Positions 10,252 to 21,050 of a stretch of DNA of 64,000 bases are shown one piece after another. This DNA comes from Anthonomus grandis grandis (taxonomy: Eukaryota > Arthropoda > Insecta > Coleoptera > Curculionidae): NCBI RefSeq assembly GCF_022605725.1, contig NC_065547.1, positions 27,631,167-27,695,166 of the forward strand. Reading direction: 5' to 3'. The notes beneath the pieces are model-generated. The model made no database searches. It saw only the letters and a list, made by a program, of their open reading frames with translations, and was not told where the DNA came from. The translations under genes and the position numbers were made by a program. Position 1 is the stretch's first letter; every line of letters begins with the position of its first letter.

Positions 10252-10325
10252 TATCTTGCGTGGGTAAAGTTGGATGTAGGAATTTTTATTGCATCATCTT
10301 TCACCACGTTCAGTTCAGTTCTAAA

Positions 10326-10989
10326 ATGGCAACCGAAGAGAGTGGACGTGCGCGTTTAGCACAGCGTTTTTATGAAGTTTTTAACGAGTTGGTGTCTACG
10401 AAAAGTGCAAATAGTTTTTATTTTAATAATGAACAATACCAAGAAATGTTAGAATCAGTCAAGTTGACAAAAAACTCTAAAACTAAGACTACGCTACAAT
10501 ATCGGCGGTTAAAGAGGTTTGACATATGTTCTGTTAGAGGCGTTGAAAAGCTTATTGCTCGTGTATCGTCAGGTGAATCTAGCATTAAATATTACGTTAC
10601 AAACGACGAAATGGTTAACATTTTGCATGATGCACATTTATAGGACATGGCGGTAAGCACCGTATGGACAGCGACTGTAAAAAAAGCACAAGAATATAAC
10701 TCAAGATGTTATTAAGTTATATCTGCGCTTGTGTGAAGGGTGCCAAAAGAAACTGAAATCGGCCAAAAAAGGACTTGTGGTTAAACCAATGGTTTTTTCG
10801 GAGATGAACAGCCGTTGTCAAGTGGATCTAATTGACATGCAATCCCATCCGGATAGAGAATACAAATTTATTATGGTGTATCAGGACCACTTAACTAAGT
10901 TTGTTCAAATACGTCCATTAACGTCGAAAAAAGCTGAGGAAGTAGCTAAGAGCTTGGTAGACATATTTTGTATTTTCGGCGCCCCATCT
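10326..10989 (+). pseudogene. Ginger integrase/transposase, 5' part (KRBA2-like)
   Basis: Starts MATEESGRARLAQRFYEVF at 10326 and has a helical N-terminus as in KRBA2-like proteins. It continues to NILHDAHL, then breaks by frameshift near 10640 and again near 10690. After these come the H2C2 finger (IGHGG; LCEGCQKK), the integrase start FNSR-type NSRCQVDLIDMQSHPD with the first catalytic Asp, QDHLTKFVQIRPL, and GAPSIL, where the coding sequence is cut by the P-like element. The rest resumes at 15470. The CDS of the two parts belongs to one gene. Confidence 0.88.
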
Positions 10990-11036
10990 ATACTACCGTT
11001 GATTGAATATTTGGGAAGATACGCAATCCTGTGTTA

Positions 11037-13260
11037 AAAAGTGTACCCGGTCGACTATCGGATTGCCGTTCAGTTTCGTGCACCGTGTGGTGCTGCCGCG
11101 AAGCGTCAAATCTAGGAACGATTTATTTTAGCTGCGTGGACATGGCTTTTGGCTTCTTTGAGTCAGGTTTTCAACGACGCTGGAATCTCCGGTTACGCGG
11201 CCGTGTTGGATATTTTTTTAAGATATGGGATGATGCTGCCAACTATGTTTTTATTATTTTTTTTGAACATACAACACGTGTCGTTTATGGGGTGGTCAAG
11301 TGATAAGTGATATACTTAAGGGTGGAGGCATATTGAAATTTCTTAAAAGTTTAATTTTATAAACAAATAATTACTTACCAAAATATGTTTTTGAGACAAA
11401 AATTAATACATAAATATATATAAAAAGCTATTTTTACAAAATTACCAACAAAGTTTAATACAAGTTATAATTCTAACAAACATTATGTTTCCTCCATTTT
11501 GTGTTCAAGAGGGTCAAGTTTTTAAATAAAAAGCCCGTTGCACTTAATTAACTAAAAACTAATATGCAAAAAATATATGGAACAAATTTTAGGATATAAG
11601 TAGGTTTCACGTAAATATTATAAAGAATAATTGAAATAATTCATAAGACTTAATACCGATGGTAATATAACTTCTTGATCAATAATTTTTTGTAAAAAGT
11701 AACCCATTTTATCATGTGATTCAATATCTGAAAAATTGTGCAGCGTAGTGAGATCTGTAAAGTAAGGGGTTGTGAGTGAGGATGTTAATAGAAATAGAAA
11801 ATAGGCCACATTTTAAGTTTTAAGCGACACAGGAAAATTCTCAATTACCAGTTGTTACAACTAACAACAATACTTAAAACTATAAGAAGATACCTAGTAA
11901 CAAAAAAAAACATTTTGTTTAAAGACCCCGCATCACGGTTATAAAGGACGTCAATAGAGGTGGTATAATTGGAGGAAAGTTGAGCGATATAGTGTCCTTT
12001 TATAATAAAATCTAAATACTTTGTAAAATCTAAATTTGGCAAAATCATTTTATTTTTTTTCTGGCGTTATTTCAAAATATATGACAAAAGTATTTATTAA
12101 ATGAATAAATTATTGTGACCACTTTTTCTCGCCTATACGATGACATCTTTAAATTTAGAATACGACGTTCTGTCTTTAAAGAGCCATCATCAACTTTGTT
12201 TTTCTTTGTCGGCGCTATATTGACCATTTGCAGTTTAACGACGCGGGAATCTTTGGGCGCTCGGCCGTTTTGTTATTTTTTTAAGACAAGGGCGATGATG
12301 ATAACAGCGCTTTTATTTATTTTGTTATTGCCGATATTTAAATGCGCTGTGATTTCGCATAAATAACTAGATAAATGTGGTGGTCAAGTAATGTATTGGA
12401 AAGTGCTATCTCTTACAACTTAAATTTTATTAACAAATAATAAATTACTTACCAAAATCCTTTTTTGAGACAAAAATAAATAAATAATAACAAAACAAAA
12501 ATTCAATAAGCTTTTATTTATTAATTAGAAAATTAACAAAAATATTTAATAAAGGTGATGATATAGGTAGGTTTCACGTAAATATAAAGAGTAAATTAAA
12601 TAATTAAAGATTTAATATCTATATACGGTACTATAGTTTTTAGAGTCAATAATTTTTTGCAAAAAGTAGCTCGTAATGTGATTTTTGAAAATACGGGTTT
12701 GTGAAACCAGCCAATATCTCAAAAACTGTGTAGGGTACTGAGATCTGTGAAGTACACTTTTTTTGGACAAAAATATTAAAAAATAGATACCTTTAACTGA
12801 AATTAATATAAAAATAAAATCGCAAAATTTAAAAGGTTTTGAATAAGGGTGTAGCAACACTCTAAAATATAGAAAATAGGCCATATTTTAATTTGCAATA
12901 CAGGCAAACACTTAATTACTAATTCTTAAAACTAGAAAAAGGTAATAAGAAAAAAAAATATTTTGTTTAACAGTATGAAGGGTCTCATCGCGATTATACA
13001 GGAAGTCCAAAATAAGGATGAGCAGTAAATGGTTTAATTAGGCGAAAGTTGCGCAATATAAATGCAATTAAAAAATTGGAAAAATGCCAAATACTTCCTA
13101 ATATTCAGGAAAAAGGTGAAATTTGGCAAAATGGTTTTTATTTGTTTCTGGCGTTATTTGAAAACATAAAATAAAATCATCTATACATTGTTGTAAACAC
13201 TTTCTCTCATTTACAAGTTAACATCTTTTACTTTCGTATTTCGAAAACATCGTCGAGTCA
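11037..13260. repeat. Diverged tandem duplication, unit about 1.07 kb
   Basis: Blocks in the first unit reappear in order in the second. GTAGGTTTCACGTAAATAT is at 11601 and 12569. A lattice TTACTTACCAAAAT...TTTTGAGACAAAAAT is at about 11373 and 12445. GAAAATAGGCCA is at about 11791 and 12873. CTGGCGTTATTT is at 12061 and 13146. A third partial copy starts after 13146. Identity looks like 65-75%. The units could be long subterminal repeats of the P-like element. No coding potential was recognised in them. Confidence 0.75.
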
Positions 13261-13269
13261 GTTTTTGCC

Positions 13270-13720
13270 TCCTGACATATCTCCATAAAACTTAGGTTTA
13301 TTATCGATAACAATTCCAAGAAATCTGTTAAAATTATTCACTTCCAATTCTTTGTTGTGAATCATGAACTGCTCTGAACATAAAAACTTAACAATTTAGT
13401 CTTATCTATGTTTAAAGACATCAAATTAGCATCAGACCACTGTTTAATCATTAATAAATCTTTAGAAATTGTTCTTGATAATGTGCTTTTATTATTGTCT
13501 GTCCATAAAATAGTGGTGTCATCTGCAAAAATAGTGAAGAATCCTCTTATCTGGAGAGAGGTCATTTATATACAATAGAAATAAAATAGGACCGAGAAAC
13601 GAACCCTGCTTACTACACAAAGTTCAGACAAACTGCCATTTGGCCAAACAAACTTTTTTCTGTCTAACAAAACAAAATTTTAACCATTCTAGAGTAACTC
13701 CCCTAAACTCTAAAAATATT
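13270..13720 (-). pseudogene. LINE reverse transcriptase fragment
   Basis: Minus strand. An eroded GxxLGPILFLLYIND-like segment is followed by LQIRGFFTIFADDTTILW (palm motif) and a LMIKQWSDANLMSLNIDKTK segment. The upstream side still reads FRGVTLEW-like codons at about 13690-13712. It is the same family as 1932-2785 and 39449-41246. It abuts the THAP gene exon directly, so it inserted inside or next to an intron of that gene. Confidence 0.85.
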
Positions 13721-13736
13721 TGTATTTACATTTCTT

Positions 13737-15185
13737 TTTCTTTTTAAACGGATATGTTGCATTCTTTTAGCCCTAATTTGGTTTTTTAAAACATCTATTT
13801 TAAAATGTACAGCACCCAACTGTTTTTTTGTATCGGATTTTGTGGATGAGGGACTTGATATTTGACATAGTTCATTTGCCTGTCGTTCTGGGCTTATTAT
13901 TTTACATAATTCTTTTTTTTCAGTTACAGGGTTTTCGGGGGTGGTACATAAACGCTTAACACTATAAATAAATAAATTTATATCTGCCTCATCATTATCA
14001 TCGTCAACTGCTGGATTTCTCTTTCTGGAATAAGTTTTGATGGTGTCCGCTAAAACAAAAACATTACAAGGATAGAGTATTGCAAATAGCTTATATTTAT
14101 TTGTGTACAATTGCTGTATTGTTTCCCTGTAACGTTACATTTCTGTAATTTGCTTTTTAAAACATTTACTCTAATATCTAAAATCTTTAAAAAAGTTTCA
14201 AACCAAAAAATAATTAGCGGACCCTATAAATAAAAAGTAATATCCTATAAAAAGCATCTTTATCCCGCCCAAAAATGTTTGTGATACGTCTTTAACATCT
14301 TCTAGTTAGCAAATTAAGTGGCCTGTTAAATTTAAAATATTTGTTTGCTGTAGAACTTTTTTTGAAAAGCGAAGCTTTCTTAAAATAAATAGGCATTTCC
14401 AAATTTTGCTAAAAAACAAACAAACTTTTTATCCTAAAATGAGGAGATCTATCGTCCATTTACATTTGTGCATTAAAAGAATTATCCTGTCTATATGTAA
14501 GTAATATATAATAATAATTATAGTTATAATAATATTATAATACTTATTGTCGTAATAGGTAAGGTTTGTCACCAACTTGTAAAAGGGTTTGAAAATATGC
14601 AAAAGGGCAAATAGGAATATTTTCAGTAATGCGAGCACGAGAATGAGTATTAAAAGTATACCCACTCATGTACTTTTAACAACAGTTAAAAAAATCTGCC
14701 TATAAAAAATAAAGTGTCAAGTTTAAGTAATATTATAATATTCTTTACTTACCATTTTCTCAATTTATTGATAAAACTCTCAAGGCTTTGAGCGTTACAT
14801 CAGGTATCAGACAAAGAAATTGTGCTTCTAGAGGCCGGTTCTATAATTTAGAGTAAATTTATAACACTAATTTGGAAGGAAACAGTAAAATATCAAAAAT
14901 AATACCTTTCCATGAAATTGGTACAGCTGATTTTAAAAGTCTCTTTCGCTTATTACTTACTGCAATATATATTTTGTCAAAATGTTTTTCGCAAACCACT
15001 TTGTTTTTTAATAAATTTTCATCCATAACATATGTTTCCGCATTGCCTATATTTTCTATCCACTGGCTAAGCAACACTGGTTTTAAAATTGGAAATTTGA
15101 AAAAACTGAGAACATTGTTTTTACATTTTCTTACATTATTGCACCCACGATACGCACACTGATTAATTTTGCCTAAAGGAGCCAT
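13737..15185 (-). CDS. THAP-domain protein of the P-like element, two exons
   Basis: DNA-binding N-terminal part of a P-element-type transposase. Exon 1 is 15185-14906 (MAPLGKINQCAYRGC at the start, then FFKFPI, SQWIENI, VVCEKHF and SAVPISWKG). This gives the C2CH zinc module (C-x4-C ... C-x2-H), the FP motif, the invariant Trp, and an AVPxxx motif that define THAP. The donor is AAAG/GTATT. Exon 2 (14049 to about 13737) joins in phase and adds a polar linker plus a Leu/Ile-spaced basic helix (LGAVHFKIDVLKNQIRAKR), the usual coiled coil after THAP. No RNase H-like catalytic region follows, because LINE sequence takes over. Confidence 0.8.
14111..14858. other. Intron and AT-rich filler in the P-like element
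   Basis: Mostly the intron of the THAP gene (14050-14905). Simple ATA/TAA runs occur near 14510-14545. No further gene seen. Confidence 0.5.
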
Positions 15186-15469
15186 TGTCTCACAAACTAA
15201 ACACATTTACATATATCTATCTATTTGTGATTATGATATCCAAGAAAATTTTTTAACAACTACCAAATTGCAATACGGGAAACACGAACCTGTGCAAAAA
15301 CTCTCCCACACGACTCAGGGATATCGGCCGATTACTAATGAGAAGCGACGGACGAAATTATTTTCGCGCATACTGGAGAGAATCGCCATCTATTTTTCAC
15401 GCATATTTGCGGTCACGCTTTAGCCCATAAGGTTGCGTATCTTCCCAAATATTCAATCAACGATACTAC

Positions 15470-16553
15470 AATCGGACAACGGCCGGGAGTTCGCCAACCA
15501 TGTCATTGAAGAGTTATGTACGATGTGGAGTGGCCTTAAAATAGTCCATAGGCCCAATCACGTCACAGTCAGTCACAAGGCAGCGTGGAAAGAGCAAATC
15601 AAGATATACAGAACATGCTTATGACGTGGATTTACGATGAAAACTGCACGCGATGGTCAGAAGGTCTAAGATTTGTTCAGTTAATGAAAAATAGGGCATA
15701 CCATGATGGGATAAAACAAGCTCCTTATGCTGCCATGTTTGGGCATGATATTAAAGTCGGCCTATCCACATCAGCTTTTCCAAAAGAAGCTATTGAAAAT
15801 CTACGAACCGAAGAAGAGCTCGAGAAAGTGGTAAGGGAATTTGGTTTAGGTGAACAGCCTCAACAAGAAATAAATATAAACCAGTCTATTATGGATAGTG
15901 ACCCAGAACCAGACAATTTGCAAGAAGATATTACTGAAGGTGGCAATATGGAAAATGGCAACAATAATTATCGAGAAAACGCTAGTAATACAGAAACTTC
16001 AGAAAATCAGAGCAAGTGTGTAGAGTGTGAAAATTTAAATACATCAGGGAATATAAGGTGTGAACTTTGCTTGTACCAAAGGAATATACAGTCAAACAGA
16101 CTAGACGCAAAAAGAAATTTAGAAAATCAAGCAAAGAAGATGAAAGCTTTATCTAATTCAAAGTTTCCCCCATGTTCTGTTGGAGATACAGTGAGAGTAA
16201 AAATTCCAGACGTTGATCGAGGAAGGGGTGATTTTAGAAACATTCTCATGACAGTTATCGAGAAAACTGACGACGATTTGTATAAGCTAGCGAACAAGAG
16301 AGGAACTATCGAAGAAATGTTTTCCAGGAACCAATTTTCTGTGTGCAGTGAGAAGCTTATTGAGATGGAAAGTGTATCACCGGAAAAGAAAAACTTAAGA
16401 CAACTTGCAAACGAACAGTCACTTTTAGGAGGTCAAGGTTATAAACGATGCAACTGTAAAACTAAATGCATGACCAATAAATGTAAATGTAAAGCTATTG
16501 GAAATCTTTGTAACTCGAAATATCACAGCTGCTTGTCTTGTTTGAACAAATAG
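15470..16553 (+). pseudogene. Ginger integrase/transposase, 3' part
   Basis: Resumes at QSDNGREF (second catalytic Asp) right after the duplicated target site. A frameshift near 15575-15590 separates it from GSVERANQDIQNML, which carries the catalytic Glu. Then come WSEGLRFVQLMKNRAYH, the chromodomain-free linker with an acidic stretch, a CVECENLN...CELC cysteine pair, SVGDTVRVKIPDVDRGRGD (an SH3-like/GPY-type segment), and a Cys-rich end CNCKTKCMTNKCKC...CLSC typical of KRBA2-like transposases. The stop is TAG at 16551. The C-terminal 300 residues are intact in one frame. Confidence 0.88.
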
Positions 16554-16682
16554 ATTATATTATCTTTTACTTCGTTCGGATACAGTTTTAGTGTAACCTT
16601 TGATTTGTAAAATCTGTTTTTTTAATTAAATAAAGTTCTCCAAATATTTATGGCGTTATTTTTTAACACTAACCACACCAAG

Positions 16683-16827
16683 GCGGATAGAACGCGGTTT
16701 ACCCGGGTAAAGCCCAAAACGTGTACAATTTTATTAATATTTTGGACTTTACCCATGTTTTCTGGGTATTGTGCAGTTTATCCGGGTAAACCTAAGTTTA
16801 ACCGTTATTCTAACTTTACCCGTAACA
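16683..16827 (+). repeat. Right terminal inverted repeat of Ginger
   Basis: Mirror of 10150-10251, ending ...AACTTTACCCGTAACA at 16827, followed by target copy CATA. It carries an extra block of about 40 bp around 16710-16748. Confidence 0.9.
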
Positions 16828-16831
16828 CATA

Positions 16832-17559
16832 CATAATGTACCATAGCGAAGATGGAATTCAATTAAGGAAGAATATGTAGCTCTGGCAACTGCAGTTGCG
16901 GTGCTACATATTCGGTGATTTTTTTACTAAAAAAGGAGAATTTTAAGATGAAATTGAGGAGTGTCTCTAAGCTCATGTATTTTTGATTTTTCAGAAAGGA
17001 TTACATCTGTATGTTATGTTGCTGTGTAAAAAATTGTTTCTTTTAATAAATATTTTTATGAATCTTTTTTGTATTAATTTATATTTGTTTGTTTGTTCAA
17101 AACAAGCTTTATTCTAATAAGGCGATCCAAAATCCAATTACTTTTACAGAATCCTAGCGGAAAAGTCCACAGGGTATTGCAGCAAAATATTATTCTCCAT
17201 CGAGTATGCAGCGGCAGATCCACCTGATGCTCAACGAAAGAAAAAAACCAAAAAACTTTTAAGGTTTATTTTTGAAAATTCAAAAATTTCATAATTGGCA
17301 ACACTGGGCCACTGAACTATTTTAATAAGTGACCATGACATAAAAAGCATAAGATCGAGAAGAAAGGCATATTGTGCTTCTGCTATTTTTTCAAATTTTA
17401 ACCCAGAATCAATATATAACCGACAAAATTTGCATACATTAGGAAGTGGCATTAGATCATTTCTTAAAAAAAACATCATTTGAATTTTAATTGAGTTTTT
17501 TTAGAAATATTAAAGCATAAAATGCTATTAAGTTAACATCACACTACTTTTTTGCATTA
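16832..17559. other. Intergenic spacer
   Basis: AT-rich. A 70-codon frame on the minus strand at 17270-17479 has no recognised motif and no supporting signal. TTTGTTTG runs lie near 17080. No feature is supported. Confidence 0.5.
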
Positions 17560-17905
17560 TATAAATCTGTCTGAATCTTTGCTTTACGCTGTTCAGAGCT
17601 TTTAGTTTGCCACAGAATGGTAGTATCGTCTACTACTAAGATGATAAAATGGACATTAAAATATGACGCAAATCAATAAAATAGATTAAGAATAGGGAAG
17701 GACCTAATACTAATCATTGGCTGTACTAATCCTTGGTTAATATTAATACCTTACCAAACCTTGGTTAATACTAATCCTAATCTTTGACAGGTCACAGAAA
17801 ACTGCTGCGGCACAATCCCTTTATTGTTAAGCTCCAGATATAGCCTTTCTAGAAAATTAAAGTCAGCATATGCTTTGGGTTGCCTGAAAGCCAACTGCTG
17901 CATTC
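17560..17905 (-). pseudogene. Heavily decayed LINE reverse transcriptase fragment
   Basis: Minus strand, read across frames. QQLAFRQPKAYADFNFLERLYLELNN corresponds to the QFGFRTKLGTSDAIFNFLESLYMGLNA segment of the LINE at 39449-41246, followed by FSVTCQRL-like for FCDLSKAFD. Further down, the complement of 17620-17660 is a degenerate FADDTT-like block. Several frames and stops are involved, so this is an old copy of the same family. Confidence 0.7.
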
Positions 17906-18895
17906 TAAGTTAGTTAGTATTAAAGTAGATGAGAAATTGCTGGGAAGCACAGAAAATTATTTGTATATTTGTATATTTGTACAAAGGAATAATACAAGCC
18001 TTTTAGTCAAGAAAAGAAGGGACCTGTCAAAATACATAATTAGTAGTCCCTCCAAAACCAAAGCTTTTTTTGCTAAAGCTAAAAGCACTGTCAGTAATAT
18101 ACCAACATATCATTTTAGGGCATAGGCAGCGACGCATTACACACCGATCTGTCAAGACTGCGGGATACCTTTGACAAATATCGGGGTATGAGAGCCTTGC
18201 AGGCATTCATCACGCCCTAACCCTAGTGAAACTGACCTCTGCGGCTCTAGATTGGACGTGGACAATCTTCCCGGTGACGGCGCATGCTGCTGCCGGACTA
18301 AGAATGAACTTTACTTCTACTATGCTTGGGTGTGATTCTACTTTTTCTACTTTCTGCTATTCGCTAAAGGTCAATCTGACCACAATTCTAAATTTCTTTT
18401 CTCTAACGCTATGCTATCTTCGTCTTTCCTTTCTTGGGGTAAGGCTTCTGGGGTACAGGCCTTAAAGAATGTGCAAACTAGCGTACCAAGGTCTGCATGG
18501 CACCCGTGCCGTTAAATCAGGTGTCTTGAATCAGGTGTCTATGGAAAACTACGTGCAATTTTATCTGAGAACTAAGGAATCCCGACAACGAAGAGCTGAG
18601 GATCTGGGCGATAAGACGCCTAACACGACATCAGCTCCAACTTCTGGACAGTGGTCCACAGGAAAGGTTAGTTTCAACCCAAAAAGAATGCCCTGAAGCA
18701 GCAGAAATTGCCCTCAGGAAAGGGCAAACACACACCGGGCAAAATGGTCCCCAAAAAGGGTGAAGAGAACGGGCAATAACAACCGCCCTGAAAAGCAACC
18801 ACTTAGTTCAACGCCCAAAGGGGGCGAACCTAAAGGGCCTAAGGTGCAGGGGGAATAAACTCACTGCGTTAGTAAAAAGAAACACGCTTTAAAGT
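17906..18895 (+). other. Possible ORF1 remnant of an R1-like LINE
   Basis: GC-richer than its surroundings, with short open frames (18226-18465, 18469-18696). The second reads a basic, Pro/Ser/Thr-rich stretch. Because an R1-like endonuclease begins just downstream, this may be decayed gag-like ORF1, but no zinc knuckle or other diagnostic motif is visible. Confidence 0.25.
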
Positions 18896-20497
18896 ACTAC
18901 AAGCCAATCTGTTGCATGTTAGAGCTGCAAGCAGTCTCCTGGTAAGAATCTTCTAGGTCAAAATCAACGTCATTCTTATCTAAGACCCATGGAACAATCC
19001 AATAAAGGTCGAGTCTATGGACTGGGTATAACCACTGGTAAGGTAATCGAACCACCCCTTCGCAATAATCTCAGGGTGTGTATGCTTATAAGGAATAACA
19101 TTAACCATTTTATTCTCTCAGATCTCTACGACAGAGACACCATAGCAGTCCACGTCTTCTTCCCGGGTCGTGTGGAGGCAATTATATGCTCTGCATACTT
19201 CCCGAGCGATGCTAAAGAACAACCTCCTCCACAGATGGTGCAAAATCTGATTGCATACTGCAAAAATAAAAACGTGCAGTTTATCATAAGATGTGATGCC
19301 ATCTCTCATCACACAGTCTTGGGTAGCACATACATTAATCACAGAGGTGAGTTGCTCTGCAACTATATAATTGGGGAGCGAATAACAATTAATAATACAG
19401 GCTATGAGCCAATATTTATTACTAAACACAGAAAAGAGATACTAGATTTAACTATTAACAGACCTATAGTTGAGTACAGAAATATGAGAAGTATTGACTG
19501 GGCCGGATATAAAAATCGTCCTAACTATTCTGTGACAAGACTAAAGAATCATGATCAGCTAAATTACATGGCTGATAAAGGGTCTGAAGCTACTGTAACA
19601 ACATACCATAAAAAATATCCACTGGAGGTGAAGCGGGCAAGTCGCGGCACACCTTGGTGGAACAGAAATATTAGTAACAACATATCGTAGGGCGTTAATC
19701 CACCACAATAAGGCTATACGTAAAGCTGATACGATTTCATGGAGAAGGTTCTGCGAGGACTCTGAATGAAACGCCTCGCAGTGCAAGGATCTACAAGTGC
19801 TCTCAAGGGAATGTGAACAAGAGCTGGGGTTAATAAAACGCTCTGATGGCACACAAATTAGACAAGAGACACTTGAAGTCCTGGCACAAACACACTTTTC
19901 CAGAAAGTGTGAGAAGAAAACATTTCAACCCCTTAAATCACTTGGAGCGATCGGAATCTATCCAGCACGTCTTCAAGTTGGGCAGGACTTGCTTTTATCC
20001 CACCTGCTAGCACTACTTACACCCGGTCTAGCATGGGGGTACATTCCAACGTGTTGGAAAGCTACTAACGTAATAGACATACCGAAAGGCCGGCGACCAA
20101 TTGCCGAGGAATCTTCGCTCAAGCTATTAAGTCTGACATCCTTTCTGTTGAAGACCCTGAAAAAGGTCATTGATAGTCACATCAGAGATGTGGTGCTTGA
20201 GAAACGGCTACTCAATGTCCACCAATACGCGTAGCAGGTAGGTAAATCAACAGTTTTAGCACTCAACAATTTTTTAACAAGAATCAGTCACTCGCTAAAA
20301 TAAAGAAAGTGATAATCGGAGCCTTCTGAGACATAGAAGAGGTCTTCAATAATGCACTGCCATGCTCACTATGAATCGACAGCTACAAGAGGAGCCAGCC
20401 CTCTTATCTGCAACTGGATCACACTGATAGTTATATTTATCTCTGTGCATGCAACCTCTGTGCATCTATTTTTGAAGGTGGTAGACAATGGTACAGT
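18896..20497 (+). pseudogene. R1/LOA-like LINE: endonuclease and start of reverse transcriptase
   Basis: APE-type endonuclease read mainly in the frame 18989-19690. Segments are LRVCMLIRNNINHF, RDTIAVHVFFPGR, IICSAYFPSD, RCDAISHHTVLGST and NHRGELLCNYI, with the Asp/His pattern of the nuclease (Cys-Asp-Ala-Asn expected, here CDAIS). ITKHRKEILDLTI follows. After a frameshift near 19690, a linker and RT entry follow: PARLQVGQDLL, WGYIPTCWKATNVIDIPKGRR, then LTSFLLKTLKKVIDSHIRD. A stop at 20232 and another near 20327 break it. A DIEEVFNNA remnant of the DIEGAFDN motif is the last RT piece. It is related to the minus-strand LINE at 61951-64000. Confidence 0.8.
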
Positions 20498-20652
20498 GAA
20501 AACATCTTGTCGGACTTGCATTGTCTTATTTATTTAATGTAACACGACGTTTCGGTCCAGTTTACACTTGATAACGGTTGGAGATACTTACCAACCGAAA
20601 CGTCGTGTTACATTAAATAAATAAGACAATGCAAGTCCGACAAGATGTTTTC
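20498..20652. repeat. 59-bp-arm palindrome with a hammerhead-like core (Penelope-type)
   Basis: Left arm 20498-20556 and right arm 20594-20652 are essentially perfect inverted copies around a 37-bp spacer. The spacer reads CTTGATAA (20567-20574), then a 7-bp stem CGGTTGG/CCAACCG with a 9-nt loop, then AAACGTC. This has the layout of a hammerhead ribozyme (CUGAUGA, stem II, GAAAC, GUC), although the first core block is altered. Such ribozymes with CCGAAACGTCG sequence sit in the terminal repeats of Penelope-like elements. A 13-bp direct repeat (CTCTGTGCATCTA) at about 20458 and 20653 flanks it loosely. Confidence 0.6.
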
Positions 20653-20665
20653 TCTGTGCATCTAC

Positions 20666-21050
20666 ATGCAGCAATTCTCAAAAATGTTTTCTGGATTTTT
20701 CAAATTCAGAGTTCAATGTAACAATTGTAAGATGGGTACCAAACAACTGACATATACTCCAAAATTGGTCGAACAAGGGAGCAGCAAGAACTATAAATCT
20801 ATGATCATAACATACACTTGGAGACAAAAAGTCTAAATTTTAAAAATAAATTAAAAACAATAAATCAATGAAATACATACTATTTGATTCGGGAGGACTA
20901 TTATTTTGTAGCGTAGACACGCCCTATATAGGTTAAGTTCTAAAGTTGTCATTCAAGATTGACAGCTATAAAATAATAAATTTCAATACCAGTTTAAAAT
21001 TTCCAAAAAAGGAGTTTTTCTGAGGTTTCTTAATAATATCTTCATACATA
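20666..21050 (+). promoter_or_regulatory. Upstream region of PFDN4
   Basis: Between the palindrome and the PFDN4 ATG. CCCTATATAGG at about 20921 is a possible TATA-like site about 125 bp before the ATG. The 5' UTR start cannot be read from sequence alone. ORF-like frame 20645-20836 is not supported. Confidence 0.35.

Larger units (their letters stand above)
10997..15462 (-). mobile_element. P-like THAP transposon nested in Ginger, 4.5 kb
   Basis: Inverted ends of about 29 bp start CGTTGATTGAATATTTGGGA at 10997 and mirror at 15462. A 7-bp target duplication ATACTAC (10990-10996, 15463-15469) restores the Ginger reading frame exactly when one copy is removed. It encodes a THAP-domain protein near its right end, on the minus strand, as P elements do near their 5' end. 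The catalytic transposase region was not found; that space holds a LINE fragment and diverged tandem repeats. P superfamily duplications are normally 8 bp, so 7 bp is slightly unusual. Confidence 0.85.
10150..16827 (+). mobile_element. Ginger-type DNA transposon (Gypsy-integrase-related), with a nested insertion
   Basis: Terminal inverted repeats of about 90 bp start TGTTACGGGTAAAGTTAG at 10150 and mirror at 16827. The TGTNR-like end matches Ginger1. A 4-bp target duplication CATA (10146-10149 and 16828-16831) fixes the borders. A second inverted block (GCGGATAGAACGCGGTTTAC at 16683 and its mirror ending near 10251) extends the repeat inward. The element codes for a KRBA2-like integrase and is interrupted at 10997-15462 by a P-like transposon. 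Without it the element would be about 2.2 kb. Confidence 0.92.

Noticed and set aside
17231..17479. 83-codon minus-strand frame with two cysteines (CKFC)
   Set aside because: No further zinc ligands, no splice or promoter support, AT-rich surroundings.
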